Source: Deltaproteobacteria bacterium (GTDB lineage: Bacteria > Desulfobacterota > Desulfobaccia > Desulfobaccales > 0-14-0-80-60-11). From it: a stretch of 58,989 nucleotides of DNA. This document shows positions 46,989 through 54,082 of the stretch, in pieces (within the stretch, counting starts at the first letter, position 1; each line of letters begins with the position of its first letter). Location of the stretch: the NCBI GenBank assembly GCA_016875015.1, contig VGSJ01000009.1:1-58989 (forward strand), given 5' to 3'. The position numbers and the translations under genes were made by a program. A model generated the notes under the pieces. That model was given only the letters and a program-made list of their open reading frames with translations, had not been told where the DNA came from and did no database searches.

Positions 46989-46991
46989 GCG
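46898..46991 (+). repeat. 94-bp direct repeat, left copy (3' end of second corC)
   Basis: Covers the last 30 codons and stop of the second CorC-type gene plus GCG. The right copy is at 48231-48324 with six differences in 94 bases; four of the six are silent in the CorC frame. Confidence 0.9.
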
Positions 46992-47210
46992 TTGACACTT
47001 TCGCAATAAGTTAAAAATCCCCGATGCTTCTGATAACGAGATGAAATCTGGAATTTTTCGGCGTGAGTTGATAATTGTCGAAGATGGCAAGTAATCAATA
47101 ATGGCCTGAATGCCTATTTAAAAAAACTTTCCCTCCGCGATTTGTGCTATCATACTTCGCGTATCCAAGGATTCCTCATAGCATCAAAAATAGCCTTTTG
47201 TGAGACAGAA

Positions 47211-48152
47211 ATGCCTAACGATCTTCACGCATTGAATACCTTTGAAATTACTAAGATTGTTTGGAATACTCTTGCTGAGTTAGCAAGGACTGACAAGGCA
47301 TTAGATTCAAAGGAATATTTTATTCTCGAAGGATTTGTAGGCGAACTTGGTACCCCAACTTCCGTTTATGAAATCTCTTTGAATAAATGGAAGCCTCCGC
47401 AATCTCAGGTTTATGTCGTGAGGTCGGATAATTCATTCAAATATATTGTCCGCAAAATCTACTATTCTGCAATTAGTATGGGATTGATTATTCCAGGAAA
47501 TATTAGTGAAGAAATAGGTTATCGGCCTGGCGCCTTCCAGTTTACTCTTGAAGGGATCAAATATTTTTCAAATGGATTCATCTCTGTAGATGATCCTGGC
47601 TATCTTGGCATTGCTCTAAAAGAATTGCAAAAAAGACTTCCATCAATTGATAATGGAAAGATTGAACTTTTACTTGAGTCGCAGCGATGTATAAAAGCAG
47701 GATGCTATAGGGCAGGAATGGTGGTTCTGGGAGTAGCGAATGAAGATATGTGTTTTGCGTTATTAGATTCAATTCCATTGAGCTGCAATCCCCCTCCCCC
47801 AGCGTCACCTTTGAACTCAGATTGGAATAGCTGTAATAACTCCATGCTTTCATTTTCTAGGAGATGGAAGCCAGGAATTAGGATTCTGGAGGAAATTAAA
47901 AATAAGATTCGTAAATCTGCAAAGGGAGAAACATGGTTCCAATGGTGGGAAATGATTCCTGGATCGCTTTATACTTTGGGGGAGGCTGTTAGAATAGCGC
48001 GTAATACAGCCGCTCACGATTCTAATCGTTTATTTTCAAAGGCTGAAGTTGCTTTGTTATTATCAGCTATGCCAACTCAGCTTGAAATGCTATCAAACAT
48101 CACTGAATTTTTGAAATCTCCCCTCCCTCATTTAAATCCGATTCAGATTTAA
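47211..48152 (+). CDS. AT-rich orphan gene with a HEPN-like RNxxxH motif
   Basis: 313 residues from the ATG at 47211; the frame is open for 23 more codons upstream. Mostly helical. R264-N-T-A-A-H269, in AVRIARNTAAHDSNRLFSKAEVALLL, matches the Rx4H (RNxxxH) motif of HEPN RNases, in the usual place near the C-terminal helix. A CRIKAGCYRAGMVVLG-like helix (about residues 160-180) precedes it. The arrangement recalls DUF4145-type proteins; the family was not confirmed. The gene is strongly AT-rich in a GC-rich region and lies between the two 94-bp repeats, so it was acquired. An RNase or antiviral role is inference. Confidence 0.72.
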   Translation: MPNDLHALNTFEITKIVWNTLAELARTDKALDSKEYFILEGFVGELGTPTSVYEISLNKWKPPQSQVYVVRSDNSFKYIVRKIYYSAISMGLIIPGNISEEIGYRPGAFQFTLEGIKYFSNGFISVDDPGYLGIALKELQKRLPSIDNGKIELLLESQRCIKAGCYRAGMVVLGVANEDMCFALLDSIPLSCNPPPPASPLNSDWNSCNNSMLSFSRRWKPGIRILEEIKNKIRKSAKGETWFQWWEMIPGSLYTLGEAVRIARNTAAHDSNRLFSKAEVALLLSAMPTQLEMLSNITEFLKSPLPHLNPIQI

Positions 48153-48230
48153 TTTAACATAGACATATGGGTATGAGATTTGAATGATGAGGGACGGTAG
48201 GGCGGGAAAGCGCAGCGCATCCCGCCTTTT

Positions 48231-48324
48231 GCAAAACCGCAATCTCAAATTCACCGTCCGCAAGGCCGAGGCCCGGGCCGTAAAGGAGGTTGAACTCTTT
48301 GTCGACATTGCCCCGGAGTGAGCG
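48231..48324 (+). repeat. 94-bp direct repeat, right copy (displaced corC 3' end, carries larC start)
   Basis: Encodes the corC C-terminus again ([20 protein letters not shown]..., stop at 48318-48320) without the rest of the gene. It provides AAAGGAGG (48282-48289) and the TTG start of larC at 48299. The left copy is at 46898-46991. Confidence 0.9.
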
Positions 48325-49477
48325 CTGGGCGTTTTTTGATTGTTTTGCCGGCATCAGCGGCGATATGACCCTGGGGGCCTTGATTGATTTGGGGCTGCCG
48401 GTGGAGGAGCTGCAAGGGCTGCTCCCGGCCTTGGGGCTGGCCGGGGTTTCGCTTACGGCCCGGCGGGTAACCAAGCAGCACCTCACCGGCGTCAAGGTGG
48501 AGATCGAGGCCGGGGCGCCCCAGCCGGCCCGCACTTACACGGAGATCTGCGCCTTGATCGAGGCGGCGGGTCTGACCGAGACGGTTAAGGCCCGGAGCCT
48601 TACCTCCTTCCGTCTCCTGGGGGAGGTTGAGGCCCGGATTCACGGCCAGCCCCTGGAAACGGTCCACTTCCACGAGTTGGGGGCCCTGGACACCATCGTG
48701 GATGTGGTGGGCGTGGCCCACGGCTTGGAGTACCTGGGCATCTCCCGGGTCTTTTGCAGCCCTTTGCCCATGGGCTGGGGCATGATCGCCGCGGGCCACG
48801 GGCGGCTGCCCAACCCGGCCCCCGCCACCCTGGAGCTCTTGCAAGGCCTGCCGGTTTACGGCACCGACCTGCCGGGAGAGCTGGTCACCCCCACCGGCGC
48901 GGTGATCCTGAAAGCCTGGGAGGCCCGGTGCGAACCCTGTCCCCCCATGACCCTGGCGGCGGTGGGCTACGGCGCCGGCTCACGAGACCTGCCGGGGCAC
49001 CCCAATCTCCTGCGCCTCTACCTGGGGACGCCGCTGGCTCCCGCGCCGGGCCTCCGGGAAAAAGTTTTGGTCCTGGAAACCCACCTGGACGACATGAACC
49101 CGGAGTGGTACGAGCCCCTCATCAATGGCCTTTTTGCCGCCGGGGCCCTGGACGTGGCGCTCACCCCCATCCAGATGAAAAAGAGCCGCCCCGGGGTAAG
49201 CCTCACCGTCATCGGCCCCCTGGCGGCGAAAGAAGGGCTGCTGGATAAGCTATTCGCCGACTCCACCACCCTGGGGGTGCGGCTCATGGAAGTGGAGCGG
49301 GTTACGGCCCGGCGCTGGCCGGAGACCATCGAGACCCCGTACGGCCCGCTTCAGGTGAAGGTGATGGAGTACGGCGGCCGCCGCCGACTGCTGCCGGAGT
49401 ACGTGGCCTGCCGCCGGATGGCCGAGGCCCAGGGCGTACCCCTGATCGAGATCTACCGGCTGGTTCCCCGGGAGTAA
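48299..49477 (+). CDS. larC: Nickel-pincer cofactor biosynthesis protein LarC
   Basis: 392 residues from TTG at 48299, nine bases after GGAGG; a TTG at 48290 directly follows the same site and is less likely. RWAFFDCFAGISGDMTLGALIDLG is the LarC opening, HFHELGALDTIVDVVG and LETHLDDMNPEWYEPLINGLFAAGALDVALTPIQMKKSRPGV the two further signatures. LarC inserts nickel in a CTP-dependent step to finish the cofactor of lactate racemase and related enzymes. It is one uninterrupted chain; in lactobacilli the gene is split. larB, larE and larA are not adjacent. Confidence 0.95.
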   Translation: MSTLPRSERWAFFDCFAGISGDMTLGALIDLGLPVEELQGLLPALGLAGVSLTARRVTKQHLTGVKVEIEAGAPQPARTYTEICALIEAAGLTETVKARSLTSFRLLGEVEARIHGQPLETVHFHELGALDTIVDVVGVAHGLEYLGISRVFCSPLPMGWGMIAAGHGRLPNPAPATLELLQGLPVYGTDLPGELVTPTGAVILKAWEARCEPCPPMTLAAVGYGAGSRDLPGHPNLLRLYLGTPLAPAPGLREKVLVLETHLDDMNPEWYEPLINGLFAAGALDVALTPIQMKKSRPGVSLTVIGPLAAKEGLLDKLFADSTTLGVRLMEVERVTARRWPETIETPYGPLQVKVMEYGGRRRLLPEYVACRRMAEAQGVPLIEIYRLVPRE

Positions 49478-49543
49478 CAAAGGAAAGTGGATCAGGCGAG
49501 ATTGGGATTTTGTTATTCAAATCATCACGGCTGATAACTTCTT

Positions 49544-49594
49544 ATACCGCTTTCCATTTCAAATGCAACAAACTTAATCTGTAACTTATTGACA
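49544..49594 (-). mobile_element. Decayed partial copy of the 102-bp MITE-like element
   Basis: ATACCGCTTTCCATTTCAAATGCAACAAAC aligns without gaps to the first half of the element at 27217, and AACTTATTGACA matches AACCTATTGATA further on; about two thirds of ~50 bases are identical. The hairpin half is missing. Confidence 0.55.
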
Positions 49595-49612
49595 ATTCAT
49601 ATTGATTTTAAC

Positions 49613-49640
49613 AGAAAACCGAAAACGGAAAACAGAAAAC
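49613..49640. repeat. Four 7-base A-tract units
   Basis: AGAAAAC, CGAAAAC, GGAAAAC, AGAAAAC, immediately after the decayed MITE piece and just before the end of the GT4 gene. Related blocks are at 22381, 22473, 36661 and 57738. Confidence 0.7.
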
Positions 49641-49644
49641 GGTA

Positions 49645-50781
49645 TTAAACTCCGCCCCCAAACTTCTGTTTAACTAACTCCCCATAAATCTCATTGATCT
49701 CCCGGCCCAGGCGGTCCAGGGAGTAATGCTCCCGGACGTGCTTCCTGGCGTTTTGCCCCAGTTTTTTGGCAAAATCCGAGGCTCCCAGCAGCCGCGTGAG
49801 GGCCTCGGCCAGGGCCCCGGCGTCCCGGGGGGGGATCAACAAACCGTTTTCGCCATCCGTCACCACCTCCGGCAGCCCTCCCACCTCGGTGGCGATCACC
49901 GGCAATCCTGCGGCCATAGCCTCCAAGAGGGCCAGGGACACCCCTTCGCTGTAGCTGGGCAGCACGAAGATGTCCATGGCGTTCAAGAGGTCGGGCACAT
50001 CCCGGCGCGGCCCCAGGAAATGCACCTGACCGGCGAGGCCCAGGCTCTCCGCCAACCGCCGCACCTCGTCCATCCTGCGGCCGCCCCCCACGATGAGGGC
50101 GTGGACGGGATGGCGCTCACGGATTTGGGCCATGGCGGTGAACAGTTCTTGATGGCCCTTGCCCCAGTGATCCAGGCGGCCCACCAACCCGATCACCGTT
50201 GAACCTTCGGGCAGCCCCAGTTCCCGGCGCATCAGGGGACCGGGGCGGGCCGCGTCAATGGCGGCGACATCCACCCCGTTGGCCACTACTCTGACTTTGG
50301 CGGGATTCAAACCACCCTGAGTTACAAGATAGTCCCGCACCCCCCGGGAGACCGCGAGACTCAGGTCGGTAAACCGCCCCAGGAACCGGCAGATGAACCG
50401 GCGCTTGGCGTTAAACCGAGTGAAGCCGTGCCAGTGGTCGATAACGATGGGCGCCTGCATCAGGGCCGCGGCCAGGCGGGCATAATTCCCCGGGACATAG
50501 CTGTTCACGTGCAGCAGATCGACGCGGCGGCGGTAGATGACCCAGCAGAGTTGAAAGAAGAAGCGGAGCCAGACCCAGCCGTTCAGCCCCGGCATCAGGA
50601 AATCCACGGTAGGGAGGCGCCCGGGGATGACTTTTTCCGCATCCGGCGTCAGCAGGCCGCAGATTACCTGGAAGCGGTCCGGGTTCAAACGCGCCGCCGC
50701 CTCCACCAGCACCATTTCGGCGCCCGCGCCCCGCTCCGGTTTGATGATGAACAGCACGGTGATTTGGTTAGCTTGATCCAT
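49645..50781 (-). CDS. GT4 glycosyltransferase
   Basis: 378 residues from the ATG at 50781; an earlier in-frame start would run into a repeat. ITVLFIIKPERGAGAEMVLVE is the acceptor-side glycine-rich loop; VIGLVGRLDHWGKGHQELFTAMA, the RDVPDLLNAMDIFVLPSYSEGVSLALLEAMAAGLPVIATEVGGLPE segment with its E-x7-E, and NGLLIPPRD are the donor-side GT4 motifs. The product is probably a surface polysaccharide or LPS outer core. It lies 150 bases downstream of the SGNH gene in the same direction. Confidence 0.9.
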   Translation of the reverse strand: MDQANQITVLFIIKPERGAGAEMVLVEAAARLNPDRFQVICGLLTPDAEKVIPGRLPTVDFLMPGLNGWVWLRFFFQLCWVIYRRRVDLLHVNSYVPGNYARLAAALMQAPIVIDHWHGFTRFNAKRRFICRFLGRFTDLSLAVSRGVRDYLVTQGGLNPAKVRVVANGVDVAAIDAARPGPLMRRELGLPEGSTVIGLVGRLDHWGKGHQELFTAMAQIRERHPVHALIVGGGRRMDEVRRLAESLGLAGQVHFLGPRRDVPDLLNAMDIFVLPSYSEGVSLALLEAMAAGLPVIATEVGGLPEVVTDGENGLLIPPRDAGALAEALTRLLGASDFAKKLGQNARKHVREHYSLDRLGREINEIYGELVKQKFGGGV

Positions 50782-50833
50782 AAATCGCGCGGGCGCCGGC
50801 CAGGACGTCTGCCCTGCCAACCTAAGATTTTCC

Positions 50834-50910
50834 GGTGGGGCGGGCCTCCGTGCCCGCCCCACCCGCAGGGTCCAGACTCCCTATGGGGCGCCTGGTGCGT
50901 AAAACGCACC
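50834..50910. repeat. Composite palindromic element, copy 2 (inverted relative to 8063-8120)
   Basis: GGTGGGGCGGGCCTCCGTGC...GCCCGCCCCACC is followed by GGTGCGTAAAACGCACC (50894-50910), the exact reverse complement of 8063-8079. Confidence 0.65.
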
Positions 50911-50928
50911 CTTGCTTGGGCCCCGTAA

Positions 50929-52107
50929 TCACCGGGGCGCCAGGGGCTGCAGGCGCTCGCTGATAAGTTGGGCGGCCAGTTGCGACCCCTGGGTGTTGAG
51001 ATGCACCACATCATACATGTACTTCTGATCCTGGGGGATCAAGGCCGCCAGGTCGATGACGAGAACGCCGTTCTGCTTCCCCACCTCCCGGATGGCCTGG
51101 TTAAACCCGGCATAGAGCTCCATGAACTCGCGCACCGGGATCCCGGAATCAGCCTCAAAGCCCTGGATGGCCTTAAGGACCTTGGGGTCGGGGTTGGCCT
51201 GGTAGCGGTTGAACTGGGTCATGAGCACCGGCGTGATTCGCCGGGCTCGGCAGATGTTGATGAAGGTGGTCAGGTTCATCTGGAACTCATCGATGATGTG
51301 CGCCTGGTCCACCGTGAGCTTCTGCCCCCGGACATGGGCAAACTCGTCGTCCGGGTCCTTCACCTTTTTGCCAAAGATTTTTTTGCTCAGGACCCGGGTG
51401 GCGGCGTGGAGGTTGGGGATATACAGGTCCCGGGCCAGGGTGGACAGGGCTTTAAGACCCGTGAGATTCTTATAGAAAGAGAAATTGACGATAGCCGCCC
51501 GGGTGGGGTTTTTGCTCCAGTAAGTTCGGTCGTAGATGAGGGCCACCAGGTCGTTGATATTGTGCATCATGACGACGGCGTCGGGCCGGACCGGGATAAT
51601 CTTATTCAATAAAATATCCAGGGAATGCAAGGAGTTGTTGCCGCCGACCCCTGAATTGATCGAGGTGATCTTTTTTCCGGTTTTCTGGGCCAGGAGGTTG
51701 CCCACCAGGTAAGGGAAGCGGTTTTCTTCCTCCACGTAGATGCAGGCGACGGTGGAGCCGCCCAGAAAGACCAGGGTGAGGTCCGGTTTCTCATAGCGGT
51801 TATAAGGCAGCAGGAAGCCCTGGGCGTCGGTTCTGACCCGGTAGGGTTTCCGGACCAGGCCGTCGGACTCTCGCACGGCCCTATCCGGGGGGACATCCAC
51901 CGTGTCGATGTGGGGCAGGATCTCCCGCAAATTGATGTAGCGCCTCTCCGTAAACAGCACCAGGTTATGGGTGTGGTTGATAGAGGCCAGGAGCTTTTCG
52001 GCGCCATAGGTGGCCGCCAGCAAAACCACCACGATAAAAAAGCCGATGGTCTGCTTGGGATGGCGTTCAAACCAGTTTTGCGGGGATTGGCCTTGCTGAT
52101 CTGCCAT
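50929..52107 (-). CDS. Membrane-anchored SGNH/GDSL-fold hydrolase
   Basis: 392 residues. One N-terminal membrane helix (QTIGFFIVVVLLAATYGAEKLLA, about 19-41) leaves the rest outside the cytoplasm. SGNH blocks: nucleophile Ser in LVFLGGSTVAC, Gly in NSGVGGNNS, Asn in MMHNINDLVAL and the catalytic D-x-x-H in DVVHLNTQG. Such proteins add or remove acetyl groups on surface sugars. It is upstream of the GT4 gene and likely works on the same glycan. Confidence 0.85.
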   Translation of the reverse strand: MADQQGQSPQNWFERHPKQTIGFFIVVVLLAATYGAEKLLASINHTHNLVLFTERRYINLREILPHIDTVDVPPDRAVRESDGLVRKPYRVRTDAQGFLLPYNRYEKPDLTLVFLGGSTVACIYVEEENRFPYLVGNLLAQKTGKKITSINSGVGGNNSLHSLDILLNKIIPVRPDAVVMMHNINDLVALIYDRTYWSKNPTRAAIVNFSFYKNLTGLKALSTLARDLYIPNLHAATRVLSKKIFGKKVKDPDDEFAHVRGQKLTVDQAHIIDEFQMNLTTFINICRARRITPVLMTQFNRYQANPDPKVLKAIQGFEADSGIPVREFMELYAGFNQAIREVGKQNGVLVIDLAALIPQDQKYMYDVVHLNTQGSQLAAQLISERLQPLAPR

Positions 52108-52417
52108 GGTCTCAGGCTCGTTGAGAGGCCCTTGTCTGTAGCCAGGAGGGGCGGTTCAGTCCGGCGCCACGTCCCGGCGGGATTATTCCCCTTATTATAC
52201 CAAAAACTCTCAGAACCGCCGCACCAGATTTTCCGGCCGCCGCCCCGAACTCCCCGGCCTTTTAGGATCTACGGGGTAAAACACCCCATCACCCGATACC
52301 GATTCCCCCAGCATCAGCGTTTTTCGGATGGCCGCGCCCGCAGAAGCCGCGTTCAGAGAAAAAAGGGTCCGGGCTATTAAGCTAAGAAATCAAGCAAGTT
52401 AAAATATACTAGAGAAA
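52108..52417. other. Spacer before the CoA-transferase operon
   Basis: No gene. A -10-like TATACT (52405-52410) has no good -35 partner. The 180 bases at the left hold the divergent promoter of the SGNH gene, not resolvable by eye. Confidence 0.45.
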
Positions 52418-52431
52418 AATTGGCGCCAATT
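52418..52431. promoter_or_regulatory. Perfect 14-bp palindrome, putative operator
   Basis: AATTGGCGCCAATT is its own reverse complement. It lies 9 bases before the sigma54-like promoter; the TTGGC half-site recurs at 52439. It may bind a regulator of the CoA-transferase operon. Confidence 0.5.
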
Positions 52432-52439
52432 GCACTAGT

Positions 52440-52455
52440 TGGCACAGATTTAGCT
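52440..52455 (+). promoter_or_regulatory. Putative sigma54 (-24/-12) promoter
   Basis: TGGCACAGATTTAGCT matches the sigma54 consensus TGGCACG-N4-TTGCW with the obligatory GG and GC ten bases apart and two mismatches. The transcript would begin near 52466 and carry the hairpin leader before the first CoA-transferase gene. Confidence 0.55.
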
Positions 52456-52499
52456 AATGATAGTTCAGGGTAAACACGAATTTAAGGGACTTCCATAGC

Positions 52500-52527
52500 C
52501 TGGCTCCTTCGGGTGAGCCAGATTTTT
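52500..52527 (+). terminator. Leader hairpin with U-run, possible attenuator
   Basis: CTGGCTC (52500-52506) and GAGCCAG (52515-52521) form a 7-bp stem with an 8-base loop, followed by ATTTTT. It lies between the predicted transcription start and the first gene, so it could attenuate the operon or terminate read-through from further left. Confidence 0.5.
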
Positions 52528-52567
52528 CGCGAAAGGAGGTGGCTGCCGTTCAACCGCGGAAGGCTGG

Positions 52568-52589
52568 ACTTGAGCGGACTCAAGTTTTC
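52568..52589 (+). promoter_or_regulatory. Second leader stem-loop
   Basis: ACTTGAG (52568-52574) and CTCAAGT (52579-52585) with loop CGGA are followed by TTTCC. Together with the hairpin at 52500 it gives the 5' leader two structured elements; no known riboswitch class was recognised. Confidence 0.4.
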
Positions 52590-52633
52590 CTAAGGTAGAA
52601 TTCCGAATCAACGGTAATAAAGGAGGATTCTGA

Positions 52634-54064
52634 ATGTCCGAAGATCTTAAAAAAGAGATTTTAGAAGCACCGTTACTGTGGCCTCTAAACCCAATTCCCA
52701 CTTTTGAAGAAGTCTATGACCCGAAAATCTGCACAGAAGCGTCTCGGGAAATCTCCACCATCTTTGAGGGGTGGCTGCATCCCAAGCACGAGATGGCCAA
52801 GCCTGAGGCCTTGGCCAAAATCCGGGTCCTGGAGTGCGGCCACGGCGGCTTGCAGTGCAACGCCATGCAGGGGGGCGGCTACTTATCCGAGCTAGGGGCC
52901 AACGTCATCATGGTGGAACCCCCGGGAGGGTCTCCCATCCGGAAGCTGGCGGCCTTCGGGCGCAAGCGCTACATGTTCAAAGACAACGTCAACGGCGATC
53001 TGTGCGGCGGCACTTTCCTGCACGAATGCCGTAACAAGCAGTCCATCACCCTGGACCTGACCAAGGAAGAAGGCCGGGCCGTTCTGAAGAAGCTGGTTGT
53101 CCACGCGGATGTGCTCGTGGAAAACTATGCCCCCGGGCAGTTCGACGAATGGGGCATCGGTTACCGCCAGCTTTCCAAGATCAACCCCCGCCTGGTTTAT
53201 GTCTGGAACGGACAGAAAGGCCAGTGGGGCCCTCTGAAGGACCAACCCGGGGAACTTTATCCGTCCTCGCCCTGTGCCAACGGCTGGTGCCATGCCACCG
53301 GGCTGCCCAAGAGCTTCGGGGGCACCCCCCTGCGGGCCGGCGAGCGGGCCGACGATATTCTGGCCGGCAACCTGACGGCCCACAGCACCATCGCCGCCCT
53401 GATCTTCCGGGAAACCTCCGGGAAAGGCCAGTTCATCGAAGTCACCTCAGCGGAGGCCCACGCACGCATCCATGACTATGCCTGGGGTTGGTACGGCATG
53501 GACGGGTCCTCCAAACCCCGCTACGGCAACTGGGACCTGGCCATCAACATCTACTCGGTTAACCCCTGCAAAGACGGCTACATGATGGTGGGCGGCGGCC
53601 ATGACCGGCTGTGGTACCGCATCTGGAAGACTGTGGGCAAAGACCGCCCCGAGCTGGAAGACATGATCCTGGACGAGCCCACCCTGCGGGTGGTCATCGA
53701 CCGGGTCGGCCACGACCAGCAGACCAAGACCTGCACCATCCTCACCGACTGGATGAAGGACTGGACCCGGGAAGAGTGCCGGGCCAAGTTGCTGGCGGAA
53801 GAAGTGGCCGCGGGCGGCGTCTCCTTCATCGACGAAGTTTCGGAAGAGCCCCACTTCAAATACCGGGGCATGGTGCGGTCCATCGACACGTCGCATTACG
53901 GCAAGGTGCTGTTCTGCGGCTCCGTGTTCTACAGCCACCGGACTCCGGGCCGGGTCAAAAACCTGGGCCGTCCCGTGGGCTACGACAACAGCGATGTCTA
54001 TCGCAAATTCTGCAACTTCGACACCGCCAAGCTGAATGAGCTTTACGGCAAAGGGCTCATCTAA
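52634..54064 (+). CDS. Class III CoA-transferase (CaiB/BaiF family), first subunit
   Basis: 476 residues with AAAGGAGG before the ATG. IRVLECGHGGLQCNAMQGGGYLSELGANVIMVEPPGG is the family opening, HECRNKQSITLDLTKEEGRAVLKKLVVHADVLVENYAPGQFDEWGIG the central signature. An Asp pair at about 240 (RADDILAGNL) sits where the catalytic aspartate of formyl-CoA transferase aligns. It is about 70 residues longer than the usual 400. It should exchange CoA between two carboxylic acids. Paired with the next gene, 18 bases away, as in heteromeric benzylsuccinate CoA-transferases (BbsEF); the substrate is not known. Confidence 0.88.
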   Translation: MSEDLKKEILEAPLLWPLNPIPTFEEVYDPKICTEASREISTIFEGWLHPKHEMAKPEALAKIRVLECGHGGLQCNAMQGGGYLSELGANVIMVEPPGGSPIRKLAAFGRKRYMFKDNVNGDLCGGTFLHECRNKQSITLDLTKEEGRAVLKKLVVHADVLVENYAPGQFDEWGIGYRQLSKINPRLVYVWNGQKGQWGPLKDQPGELYPSSPCANGWCHATGLPKSFGGTPLRAGERADDILAGNLTAHSTIAALIFRETSGKGQFIEVTSAEAHARIHDYAWGWYGMDGSSKPRYGNWDLAINIYSVNPCKDGYMMVGGGHDRLWYRIWKTVGKDRPELEDMILDEPTLRVVIDRVGHDQQTKTCTILTDWMKDWTREECRAKLLAEEVAAGGVSFIDEVSEEPHFKYRGMVRSIDTSHYGKVLFCGSVFYSHRTPGRVKNLGRPVGYDNSDVYRKFCNFDTAKLNELYGKGLI

Positions 54065-54082
54065 TAAAGGGGGTTAGGAAAT

